From contig NZ_LMXN01000004.1 of assembly GCF_001442615.1 (NCBI RefSeq), positions 248,001-312,000 of the forward strand: a stretch of DNA of 64,000 nt, in the 5' to 3' direction. This document shows positions 26,320-34,646 of the stretch, in pieces; within the stretch, counting starts at the first letter, position 1; each line of letters begins with the position of its first letter. Below the pieces are notes generated by a model. That model did no database searches. It was not told the origin of the DNA and saw nothing but the letters and a program-made list of their open reading frames with translations. Made by a program: the position numbers and the translations under genes. Source of the DNA: Algoriphagus resistens. Lineage in GTDB: Bacteria; Bacteroidota; Bacteroidia; Cytophagales; Cyclobacteriaceae.

Positions 26320-27675
26320 ATGAATAGAAAAAACATATATCAATATATCGTATTGGCACTCTTTGCTGTTTCCTGTGACACACTGGATCAAGAGCCTGTC
26401 AATCAAATCGAAGTGGATGGTGCTATCACCACCAATGCAGGCATACAGCTTGCCCTTAAAGGGATGTATGACGGTATGCAAAGCGAGGATTATTATGGAT
26501 TCAGGTACTTGTTATATCAAGACACATATACTGACAATCTTGCACATTCAGGGACATTTACTACTGACCAAGAAGTAAGTTCTAGAAGAATAAATCCTTC
26601 TAACCTACAACTTAGAACTACGTGGAGGAGAATGTATGAGGTAATCCGAAATGCGAATTTCGTGCTTTACTCAATTCCTTCTGTAGATAATATCACGGCG
26701 GAAGAAGCTACTGCAATAGAAGCGGAAGCGCGTTTCCTTCGGGCTTTTGTACATTTTGATCTGTTAAGAGTCTTCGGAGGCGTACCGATTATCACAGACT
26801 TTATAGAAAATACAGCTTCTCTAGATCTATCTGCCCGGGCTTCGGAAGAAGAAGTCTATAACTTTCTCATAAGTGAATTGACTTTTGCCGAAGCCAATAT
26901 GGGAGACACGCCCGACAGGCCTTTTAGAGCTGGTTCTTTGGCTGCCACTGCATTGCTTGCCCGTATACATTTACAGGCAGGGAATTTTGCCGAAGCGGCA
27001 ACCAAAGCTTCCGAAGTTATCGAATCGGGGAATTACACCCTTCAAACTTCATACTCGGACCTATTCTCCATAAAGGGAAACAATGAGATGATACTGGAGC
27101 TTAATTTCACGAATGTCGATGGTGATCAAAGTCTACTTGCCATTGCCTCTGACCCATCTACAGGTGGTCAGAAATTTTATCTAAGACCTCCTTTTTTCAC
27201 TGAATTTCAGGCTTCAGCGGATCAGGGGGATGTGAGATTTGATGCATCTGTTTTGGATGACGGCACAAGATTGAGGGCTGTTAAATATTACAGATCTTCC
27301 ACTAATGATGACAATGTCCCCCTTCTAAGATTAGCTGAAATGTATCTGGTCCGTTCGGAAGCAAATGCAAGGGCAGCAGGAACAGGAGCATTATCAAACC
27401 TTAGTATCCTTGACGACATCAATGTAATCAGAGCAAGAGCCGGATTGGAAGAATTAACAACCACAGACCTTCCTACTGTACAGAGTGCCTTGGATGAAAT
27501 ACTGGTTCAAAGAAGATTTGAATTCGCTTTCGAAGGACATCGTTACTCCGATCTACAGAGATATGGGCTAGTCTCAGAACTTTTTCCAGCCAACGAGCAA
27601 TTCCGTGTTCTATGGCCAATCCCTCTTCAGGAAATCGAAGTCAACAATAACCTGGTCCAAAATCCAGGATACTAG
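26320..27675 (+). CDS. SusD/RagB-family nutrient-binding outer membrane lipoprotein
   Basis: 451 aa. Short lipoprotein signal with the lipidated Cys in LFAVSCDTLDQ (about residue 19). The helical TPR-like SusD core includes LAEMYLVRSEANARA and the C-terminal blocks EILVQRRFEFAFEGHRYSDL and LWPIPLQEIEVNNNLVQNPGY, all standard for the family. It caps the SusC barrel and captures ligand at the cell surface. At 451 aa it is shorter than many SusD proteins (about 500-550). It is cotranscribed with SusC and ends at a terminator. Confidence 0.95.
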   Translation: MNRKNIYQYIVLALFAVSCDTLDQEPVNQIEVDGAITTNAGIQLALKGMYDGMQSEDYYGFRYLLYQDTYTDNLAHSGTFTTDQEVSSRRINPSNLQLRTTWRRMYEVIRNANFVLYSIPSVDNITAEEATAIEAEARFLRAFVHFDLLRVFGGVPIITDFIENTASLDLSARASEEEVYNFLISELTFAEANMGDTPDRPFRAGSLAATALLARIHLQAGNFAEAATKASEVIESGNYTLQTSYSDLFSIKGNNEMILELNFTNVDGDQSLLAIASDPSTGGQKFYLRPPFFTEFQASADQGDVRFDASVLDDGTRLRAVKYYRSSTNDDNVPLLRLAEMYLVRSEANARAAGTGALSNLSILDDINVIRARAGLEELTTTDLPTVQSALDEILVQRRFEFAFEGHRYSDLQRYGLVSELFPANEQFRVLWPIPLQEIEVNNNLVQNPGY

Positions 27676-27701
27676 AAATTCTCATTAATTTAATATGTCT
27701 T

Positions 27702-27745
27702 AGAAAAGGTTGCTTTCGCAGATGAAGGCAGCCTTTTCTTTTAAA
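27702..27745 (+). terminator. Terminator after the SusD gene
   Basis: AGAAAAGGTTGC (27702-27713) pairs with GCAGCCTTTTCT (27728-27739), with a single G-U position. TTTT follows. Confidence 0.85.
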
Positions 27746-27792
27746 TAACCATCATTTTAGGAGAGTAATTTAATTTCGATGGCTCCATTTCT

Positions 27793-27800
27793 TACCTTTG
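27793..27800 (+). promoter_or_regulatory. Promoter -7 box before gcvT
   Basis: TACCTTTG followed by CAGCC, 23 bp before the gcvT ATG, an exact TAnnTTTG match. A TTTC about 20 bp upstream (27774) may be the -33 element. Confidence 0.65.
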
Positions 27801-27823
27801 CAGCCATTATATAAACCCCAACT

Positions 27824-28918
27824 ATGGAAGAGCAAATCAAAAAAATCCAACTCAATGACTTGCACGTTGCCCTTGGCGGCAAAATGGTGCCTTTTGCAGG
27901 ATATAATATGCCTGTACGCTACAGTTCAGACAATGAAGAGCACCTTTGTGTAAGGACTGGCGTTGGCGTTTTTGATGTGTCCCATATGGGTGAATTCATG
28001 GTGGAAGGTCCAGAAGCGCTGAATCTGATCCAAAAAGTAACCTCAAACGATGCCTCCAAAATCGTCAATGGTCAGGCACAATATTCTTGCTTTCCCAATG
28101 AAACCGGTGGAATTGTGGACGATCTGATCGTTTACAAGTTTGATGACCAGAAATACATGCTCGTGGTAAATGCTTCCAATATTGACAAAGATTGGGCTTG
28201 GGTAAACAACCTCAATACGATGGGCGCTAAGCTCACTAACATCTCGGACGGAATTTCACTTTTTGCCATCCAAGGCCCAAAGGCTATCGAAGCTGTCCAG
28301 AGGTTGACTCCAGTGAATCTTTCTGATGTGAAATTCTATCATTTCACCGTAGGGGAATTTGCCGGAGTCCAGGATGTGATTATTTCTGGAACCGGCTATA
28401 CGGGAGCTGGTGGATTTGAAATCTATGTAAAAAATGAAGATGCTGAAAAAGTTTGGAATGCTATTTTCGAAGCAGGAAAAGCCTTTGACATCAAGCCTAT
28501 CGGTCTGGGAGCAAGAGATACACTCCGGATGGAAATGGGCTATTGTCTCTACGGAAACGACATCACGGATACCACTTCCCCGCTGGAGGCAGGATTGGGA
28601 TGGATTACCAAATTCACCAAAGATTTCACCAATTCCGAAGCGCTAAAAGCCCAAAAAGAGGCTGGCGTTTCCAAGAAATTGGTTGGCTTTATCATGCAGG
28701 AAAGGGGTATTCCAAGAGGACATTATAAAATTGTTGATGCAGAAAGCAATGAAATCGGTGAAGTAACTTCAGGCACTCAATCTCCAAGCATGGGAGTAGG
28801 AATCGGCTTGGGATATGTGAAAACCGAATTCAGTAAAGCCGGAACTGACATTTTCATCCAAGTACGGAACAAGAACCTTAAAGCTAAAGTGGAAAAGCTT
28901 CCACTGTTAAAAAAATAA
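27824..28918 (+). CDS. gcvT: Glycine cleavage system aminomethyltransferase (T protein)
   Basis: 364 aa, full length. GcvT landmarks are [60 protein letters not shown] and [13 protein letters not shown]. It transfers the methylene group from aminomethyl-lipoyl H protein to tetrahydrofolate and releases ammonia. gcvH and gcvP are not in the window, so the system is scattered, as in many Bacteroidota. The comB start follows the stop directly. Confidence 0.96.
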   Translation: MEEQIKKIQLNDLHVALGGKMVPFAGYNMPVRYSSDNEEHLCVRTGVGVFDVSHMGEFMVEGPEALNLIQKVTSNDASKIVNGQAQYSCFPNETGGIVDDLIVYKFDDQKYMLVVNASNIDKDWAWVNNLNTMGAKLTNISDGISLFAIQGPKAIEAVQRLTPVNLSDVKFYHFTVGEFAGVQDVIISGTGYTGAGGFEIYVKNEDAEKVWNAIFEAGKAFDIKPIGLGARDTLRMEMGYCLYGNDITDTTSPLEAGLGWITKFTKDFTNSEALKAQKEAGVSKKLVGFIMQERGIPRGHYKIVDAESNEIGEVTSGTQSPSMGVGIGLGYVKTEFSKAGTDIFIQVRNKNLKAKVEKLPLLKK

Positions 28919-29632
28919 ATGCAACAAGTAGAAATCTGCTTCAGTCCTGAACTGATTCACTTGCACGATCTGCAGGGAAAAATTGTGGTGGTGGTCGATA
29001 TATTTCGTGCCACCTCTACCATGGTAGCTGCTCTGGCCAATGGAATCTCTGAAATAAAAACTTGTGCTGATCTAGAGGAATGCCGTGCTATGGCAGTCAG
29101 CGATTACCTGATTGCCGGTGAGAGAAATGGAATCACTGCTGATGGATTCCAGCTAGGAAATTCTCCTCTCTCCTATCTTAGCGGGGAATTTCAAGGGAAA
29201 AAACTTGCAATGACCACGACGAATGGAACGCTGGCGATTTCTAAATCAATTGGAGCTGATGAAATTCTAATCGGTGCTTTTCCCAATCTTCAAGCAACTG
29301 TCCGTTACATCCAATCCCGACATAAGGATGTCTTGATCCACTGTGCGGGATGGAAAGGAAAATTCAATCTGGAAGATTCCCTTTATGCAGGAGCACTGGC
29401 AAAAGCGCTGGAAGTTACCCATGCGGCAGAGGATGACGGAGCCATAGCAATGAAATCTCTCTATGAAAAGGAGGGGCACGACCTGAAGGGGTTTCTATCC
29501 CAAGCATCACATGCCAAGCGTCTTCAAAATCATAACATCGATTCAGATATAGATTTTTGCCTGACCTTAGATCTATTTTCATTGGTAGGAAAGGTGGAAA
29601 ATGAAACATTAATTGCGGTGGGCAATTGGTAA
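28919..29632 (+). CDS. comB: 2-phosphosulfolactate phosphatase (ComB family)
   Basis: 237 aa. ComB-fold motifs are VVVVDIFRATSTMVAAL near the N-terminus, AGERNG, LGNSPLSY, MTTTNGTLAI and EDSLYAGAL. In methanogens the enzyme removes phosphate from 2-phosphosulfolactate on the way to coenzyme M. Bacteroidota do not make coenzyme M, so the substrate here is uncertain. A sulfonate needed for sulfonolipids is one possibility, which is an inference. Its ATG abuts the gcvT stop (TAA-ATG) and a strong terminator follows, so gcvT-comB is a two-gene operon. Confidence 0.88.
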   Translation: MQQVEICFSPELIHLHDLQGKIVVVVDIFRATSTMVAALANGISEIKTCADLEECRAMAVSDYLIAGERNGITADGFQLGNSPLSYLSGEFQGKKLAMTTTNGTLAISKSIGADEILIGAFPNLQATVRYIQSRHKDVLIHCAGWKGKFNLEDSLYAGALAKALEVTHAAEDDGAIAMKSLYEKEGHDLKGFLSQASHAKRLQNHNIDSDIDFCLTLDLFSLVGKVENETLIAVGNW

Positions 29633-29660
29633 TTTCATACTCTTACTTAAAATCCACGCT

Positions 29661-29698
29661 ACAAAACCCGATATGATTTCTATCGGGTTTTGTTTTTA
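29661..29698 (+). terminator. Terminator of the gcvT-comB operon
   Basis: A perfect 13-bp stem, ACAAAACCCGATA (29661-29673) with TATCGGGTTTTGT (29681-29693). TTTTT follows. Confidence 0.95.
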
Positions 29699-29816
29699 AT
29701 AGGACTATTTTCCCCCATTTAGGATCAGATAATCTCATTCTAAAATTGTTTAAAACCCTATTTATATTTTGGCGTTTATCGATTAGTCCAAACCACTGAC
29801 TAACCCACTTTTACTT

Positions 29817-31295
29817 ATGAAAAACGGAACAATGATGCAATTTTTCCATTGGTATACCCCAGAAGATATGCTTTGGAAAGAAGTGAAAGAAAAGGCAGAG
29901 TACCTGGGATATCTCGGGGTCACAAGTGTATGGCTTCCTCCTGCTTCCAAAGGAATGCTCGGAGGAAGGAGTGTAGGATATGACACCTACGATTTATTCG
30001 ATTTAGGAGAATTTGATCAAAAGGGAAGCGTAAGGACCAAATATGGCACAAAGGATGAATTCATAGAAGCAACCCAGGCACTGCATGATCGAGGTGTACA
30101 GGTGATTGTTGATTTTGTTTTTAATCACAAAGCCGGTGGAGACGAGGTAGAACTGGTGCAAGCCATACGTGTCAACGAGGAAAACCGCCTCGAAAACAAT
30201 TCTCAACCGTTTGAAATAGAAGCTTTTACTCGCTTCACTTTTCCAGGAAGAAATGGTATCTATTCGGAGTTCATCTGGGATAAGCACTGCTTCACTGGTG
30301 TGGACTATGATCATCGCACTCAGGAGCACGGTATTTTTAATCTGTTGAGCGAGTATGGGAACGATTGGGAGCATATGATTGACGATGAAAAAGGGAATTA
30401 TGACTTTCTGGTGTTCTGCGATATTGAATTCAGAAATCCTGCTGTCCGTGATGAACTCCTCAACTATGCTACCTGGCTTCATGGGTTGACATACTATGAT
30501 GGGATACGGTTGGATGCTGTCAAACATATTCCCCCACAGTATTTCAAGGAATTCCTGTATTTCCTTCGGGAGAAAATTGGCAAAGACATATTTGCTGTAG
30601 GCGAATATTGGGCACCCGGGCATCTGGAATTACTTACCAGATATATTGAAGCGACCGAAGGAGCCATGAGTTTATACGATTCTGTCTTGCAGCATAATTT
30701 CCACATTGCTTCCAACTCGGGAGGTGACTATGATCTGCGTAGGATTTTTGATAAAACATTGGTTTCCCACTCACCTGAACTAGCGGTTACCTTGGTAGAT
30801 AATCACGATACGCAACCCTTGCAAGCCTTGGAAGCTCCCGTGGAATTTTGGTTTAAACCTCTGGCATATGCACTGATTTTACTGCGCAAAGATGGTTATC
30901 CCTGCGTTTTTTATCCCGATCTGTTTGGAGCGAGCTATTGGGACAAAGGCAATGATGGCCAGGATCACGAGATCTTTATCAATAGAGTGGCTGAGTTGGA
31001 AAATATGCTTTATGCCCGGAAGGATTTTGCTTTTGGTACCCAGCGGGATTACTTCCACTCTGCAAATGCGATCGGCTGGATCAGAGAAGGGGATGAAGAG
31101 CATAGCGGTTGCGCCGTAGTCATGTCGAATAGCGACGGAGTTACCATTTCTATGGAAATTGGATCACGCTATGCCGGAAAGAAGTTCAGAGATATGCTGG
31201 GAAAAGTCCCAGATGAAGTCTGGGTAAATGAATCCGGCTGGGCCGACTTTCATTGCACTCCAGGTTCCGTTTCCGTCTGGACTGAAGCGGATTGA
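29817..31295 (+). CDS. Cytoplasmic alpha-amylase (GH13, subfamily 5 type)
   Basis: 492 aa with no signal peptide (MKNGTMMQFFHWYTPEDML). GH13 regions are seen in order: VIVDFVFNHKAGGDE (region I), GIRLDAVKHI with nucleophile D233, FAVGEYW with acid/base E263, and LVDNHDTQPL with D331 stabilising the transition state. The short C-terminal beta domain ends in VSVWTEAD. It hydrolyses internal alpha-1,4 bonds of starch-like or glycogen-like glucans in the cytoplasm. The opening QFFHWY is typical of bacterial intracellular AmyS-type enzymes. It stands alone, with its own terminator. Confidence 0.95.
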   Translation: MKNGTMMQFFHWYTPEDMLWKEVKEKAEYLGYLGVTSVWLPPASKGMLGGRSVGYDTYDLFDLGEFDQKGSVRTKYGTKDEFIEATQALHDRGVQVIVDFVFNHKAGGDEVELVQAIRVNEENRLENNSQPFEIEAFTRFTFPGRNGIYSEFIWDKHCFTGVDYDHRTQEHGIFNLLSEYGNDWEHMIDDEKGNYDFLVFCDIEFRNPAVRDELLNYATWLHGLTYYDGIRLDAVKHIPPQYFKEFLYFLREKIGKDIFAVGEYWAPGHLELLTRYIEATEGAMSLYDSVLQHNFHIASNSGGDYDLRRIFDKTLVSHSPELAVTLVDNHDTQPLQALEAPVEFWFKPLAYALILLRKDGYPCVFYPDLFGASYWDKGNDGQDHEIFINRVAELENMLYARKDFAFGTQRDYFHSANAIGWIREGDEEHSGCAVVMSNSDGVTISMEIGSRYAGKKFRDMLGKVPDEVWVNESGWADFHCTPGSVSVWTEAD

Positions 31296-31307
31296 TTTGA
31301 TTTCAAC

Positions 31308-31339
31308 AAGCTGGCAATACCTGCCGGCTTTTTTCTTTT
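31308..31339 (+). terminator. Terminator after the amylase gene
   Basis: AAGCTGGCA (31308-31316) pairs with TGCCGGCTT (31322-31330), with one G-U pair. A long T-rich run follows. Confidence 0.85.
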
Positions 31340-31408
31340 TCTTCCTACTGATCAAAAGTTCCTGGAATTCATCTTTTAACTACAACGCAAATGGTATAGA
31401 TTAAGACC

Positions 31409-32905
31409 ATGAAACCAACCTGGAAATTTGAAAACAATTTTTTGAGATCTCTCCTTCTTATGGTAGCACTGGGGCCTATCTATTTGCCCAGCTATGGCCA
31501 ATCCTCCAAACCGAACGTCCTACTTATAGCCGTAGACGATCTAAGAGCTGAACTTGGGCATTTTGGAAATACTGCGATCATCACTCCAAATCTTGATAAA
31601 CTGGCATCTGAGGGAGTAAGTTTCACAAATCACTTTGTGCAAGTTCCGACATGTGGCGCTTCACGTGCTGCTTTTCTCACAGGAAAAAGACCTAGAAGAA
31701 CCGCTGAATTGGGAAATAATATCATGGCCGATGAATTCCGGAAAAAGCCGGAAGCTGAAATACCTGAGACATTTATCCATCATTTACGAAGGAACGGCTA
31801 TCATACCGTGGGAATTGGAAAGATTTCGCATTCCGCTGACGGTTATGTTTATGGATATGAGGAAGAGGTCTCTGACCAAAAAGAATTGCCTTATAGCTGG
31901 GATGAATTACTTTTTGATAATGGAAAATGGGGGACTGGATGGAATGCTTTTTTTGGATATGCTGACGGTGGAAATCGCCAAAGTATGAAAAAACAGGTAA
32001 AACCCTATGAGGCCGGGCAGGTAGATGATTTAGGTTATCCTGATGGACTTACTACACAGTTAGCGATCAAAAAACTCAGAGAGCTGAAAAAGCAATCTCA
32101 GCCGTTTTTTCTGGGAATAGGTTTGTTCAAACCTCACTTACCCTTCACAGCCCCGCAGAAATACTGGGATCTATATAATGAAGATGAGATCCCACTGCCA
32201 GCTAATCCAGAAAAACCTAAACATGTCTCAAACAGCAGCTTGATAGAAAGCGGCGAGTTCAATCAATATGCTCTTGGGGAGGAAAAAGCAGGGTTGGACC
32301 GGCGGCTTTCTGAGGCTTATGCCAAGAAAATCAAACATGCTTACTACGCCGCGGCCAGTTATTCAGATGCGCAGATCGGATTGCTCTTAGCAGAGCTTGA
32401 AGCGCTGAAACTTGATCAAAACACTATTGTAATCGTATGGGGGGATCACGGCTGGCACTTAGGTGAGCAACAGATTTGGGGCAAGCATACACTTTATGAT
32501 AATGCACTTAACAGCGTATTGATTTTTAAAGTACCTGGTAAGAATATTTCCAAAATCGAGGATACAATCGTAGAATCAGTGGACATCTATCCTACCTTGA
32601 TGGAATTGCTCGGAATAGAAAGCCCTGTCGGTTTAGATGGAGAGAGCTTTGTGAATGTACTAAATGGTGTAAAAGGAGCAAATGAGCAAGTTGCTTATTC
32701 ATACTATAACAGCGGGATTACCCTGCGGACTGAGCGATACCGATTGACCAAGTATTTTCGTGAGGCGGAGCCAGTCATAGAACTTTATGACCATCAGAGG
32801 GATCCGTTAGAATCAGTAAATATCGCAGTGGAATACCCAGGTATTGTAGCCGAACTGTTACCGCTGTTGGAAAAAGGAAACAGTGGATTATACGACCGAA
32901 AGTAA
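31409..32905 (+). CDS. Exported sulfatase (iduronate-2-sulfatase-like, S1 family)
   Basis: 498 aa. The N-terminal hydrophobic stretch LLLMVALGPIYLPSYGQ is a signal peptide after a basic start. The metal site begins at VLLIAVDDLRAELG. The sulfatase signature is TCGASRAAFLTGKRPRR, where C82 would be oxidised to formylglycine; the core is C-x-A-x-R, not the commoner C-x-P-x-R. Later blocks IGLFKPHLPFTAPQKYWDLY and VIVWGDHGWHLGEQQIWGKH are typical of iduronate-2-sulfatase-like enzymes. It probably removes sulfate from a sulfated glycan or small ester in the periplasm. The maturase gene is not in the window. Confidence 0.92.
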   Translation: MKPTWKFENNFLRSLLLMVALGPIYLPSYGQSSKPNVLLIAVDDLRAELGHFGNTAIITPNLDKLASEGVSFTNHFVQVPTCGASRAAFLTGKRPRRTAELGNNIMADEFRKKPEAEIPETFIHHLRRNGYHTVGIGKISHSADGYVYGYEEEVSDQKELPYSWDELLFDNGKWGTGWNAFFGYADGGNRQSMKKQVKPYEAGQVDDLGYPDGLTTQLAIKKLRELKKQSQPFFLGIGLFKPHLPFTAPQKYWDLYNEDEIPLPANPEKPKHVSNSSLIESGEFNQYALGEEKAGLDRRLSEAYAKKIKHAYYAAASYSDAQIGLLLAELEALKLDQNTIVIVWGDHGWHLGEQQIWGKHTLYDNALNSVLIFKVPGKNISKIEDTIVESVDIYPTLMELLGIESPVGLDGESFVNVLNGVKGANEQVAYSYYNSGITLRTERYRLTKYFREAEPVIELYDHQRDPLESVNIAVEYPGIVAELLPLLEKGNSGLYDRK

Positions 32906-32928
32906 TTCATTTGAACGTAACTCATTTT

Positions 32929-33267
32929 CTATTTGAGTTTCTCATTGCTCTTGTGTCTGTCGATGTCTCTGATATTCTTTTTCTCAAAGTTCTTTTTCAT
33001 CGCTTCGGTAAGGTCTACACCGGTTTGATTCGCAAGGCAGATCAGCACCCAGAGTACATCTGCCATTTCATCGCCTAGATCCTTCCCTCTATCAGACTCC
33101 TTGAAGGACTGCTCGCCATAGGTTCTGGACATAATCCTCGCCAGTTCCCCTACCTCTTCCATCAAAATGGTCATATTGGTAAGTTCATTGAAATAGCGTA
33201 CACCAATCGTATTGATCCAATGGTCTACCTGCTTTTGTGCTTCGGAGAGTGTGATTTCGTTTGTCAT
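32929..33267 (-). CDS. MazG-like nucleotide pyrophosphohydrolase
   Basis: 112 aa. All-alpha NTP-PPase fold with metal-binding motifs MEEVGELARIM (E-E-x-x-E) and LGDEMADVLWVLICLAN (D-E-x-x-D). The length and single domain fit the short MazG/RS21-C6-like group, which cleaves non-canonical or excess (d)NTPs to the monophosphate and pyrophosphate. It is convergent with the sulfatase gene and divergent from the VanZ-RDD gene. Confidence 0.88.
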   Translation of the reverse strand: MTNEITLSEAQKQVDHWINTIGVRYFNELTNMTILMEEVGELARIMSRTYGEQSFKESDRGKDLGDEMADVLWVLICLANQTGVDLTEAMKKNFEKKNIRDIDRHKSNEKLK

Positions 33268-33407
33268 AGTAGCTGATTGCGTTTGTCAAAATTAACAATA
33301 TATAGGAATGCATTTTCCCAAACTGGCATTCAATGGGTTCGGTTATTGCAGCGTGGAAGTTTTTGTGAAACCGGTGCATTATCCTTTTAAAAAAGTAGGC
33401 AAACCTA

Positions 33408-34508
33408 ATGAGTCAGTATTTTGAGGCAATCCGTACCTCCATTCTTTATTTTCCCCTAATCGCTGTACTGAGTTTTGTACCATATGCCTATTTTCAATAC
33501 AGAAAAGTCGGCTACGTCCAATTCAACAGAAGTTTGGTGTTTTACATTTTTGCGTTTTATGCGATGACGGCATTTTTCCTGACCATTTTGCCTTTACCCG
33601 AAATTACTGAAGATTTCTGCGCAAGGAGAGCCGGAAAAGTAATTCCAAGTTTTTTCCCCTTTCGATTTGTAAAAGATACTTTCCGGGAGGTTCAGGGCAA
33701 TATTTCATTATTCAGTATTGTAAAAAGCAACGCCTTTATGGTGACGGCTTTTAATGTGTTATTACTGATGCCACTTGGATTTTTTCTAAGGTATTTATTT
33801 CAAATCAGGTACGTGGCCATAGCAACATTCATAGGCTTACTATCTTCTCTCTTTTTTGAGGTTACTCAACTCACGGCACTTTACGGGTTGTATCCCTGCC
33901 GCTATAGACATTTTGAAGTGGATGATTTAATCACAAATACATTTGGGTGCTTTATTGGATTTGTCATTGCCAGGTACTCTGATCTTCTGCCCAATGTATC
34001 GAGAAAGCCTCTTTTAAACCAGAGTGATGTCACGCTAACACAGCGCTTTCTGGCAATTTTCGTGGATTCATTGCTGGTTATTCTATTTACTTCCTATATC
34101 ATTGAAGGTATTTCTACCAATATCTGGCTGTTGTCTCTGATGAAAGTTGGTCTTATTTTCTTCTATTTTATTCTGGTCAGTAAGCTCACGAATGGGCAGA
34201 CATTTGGCAAAAAATTACTTGGAATACGGATTATCAGGATGGATGGGCTTAGACTGACCTATAGGGATCTTATTGCGCGGTATGGTATATTTTTGATTCT
34301 CCCCTTTTTGGTGGGTGAAATCTCAAGGTTTTTAATAGACACCCGTTTTGACGATAAACTGTATTTATTCCTGTATCTGCTTTTTTTGGCCATATGGTTT
34401 TTTGGTACAGTCATGGTCACCTTCATCCGAAAAGACCATCGGGGATGGTTGGATAGATTTGCCCATACTACACAGGTTCTTGTAAATCGCAATAACGCCG
34501 GGTACTAA
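33408..34508 (+). CDS. VanZ-RDD fusion membrane protein
   Basis: 366 aa. Residues 1 to about 195 match VanZ: several transmembrane helices, with LLMPLGFFLRYLF, SSLFFEVTQLTALYGLYPCR and FEVDDLITNTFGCFIGF. Residues about 215-366 match the RDD domain: TLTQRFLAIFVDSLLVILF, TNGQTFGKKLLGIRIIRMDG and HRGWLDRFAHTTQVL. VanZ domains are linked to glycopeptide or lipid-modification phenotypes, and RDD proteins to transport or ion exchange. The biochemical role of the fusion is not known. It stands alone. Confidence 0.88.
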   Translation: MSQYFEAIRTSILYFPLIAVLSFVPYAYFQYRKVGYVQFNRSLVFYIFAFYAMTAFFLTILPLPEITEDFCARRAGKVIPSFFPFRFVKDTFREVQGNISLFSIVKSNAFMVTAFNVLLLMPLGFFLRYLFQIRYVAIATFIGLLSSLFFEVTQLTALYGLYPCRYRHFEVDDLITNTFGCFIGFVIARYSDLLPNVSRKPLLNQSDVTLTQRFLAIFVDSLLVILFTSYIIEGISTNIWLLSLMKVGLIFFYFILVSKLTNGQTFGKKLLGIRIIRMDGLRLTYRDLIARYGIFLILPFLVGEISRFLIDTRFDDKLYLFLYLLFLAIWFFGTVMVTFIRKDHRGWLDRFAHTTQVLVNRNNAGY

Positions 34509-34646
34509 GGCTTTTTGGAAATTCTTGACTTAGAATCATAGTATTCTTGAAAATTTTCTATTATGTATCAAAATGATGGTTTAAATTGAAGCCTGTGATT
34601 TTGTAACTCTTACTTTCACCTGAAACCAAAAACCACCGCTTACGCC

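Noticed and set aside
30003-30623. 206-codon minus-strand frame inside the amylase gene
   Set aside because: Antisense shadow of the conserved GH13 catalytic region; no signal or motif.
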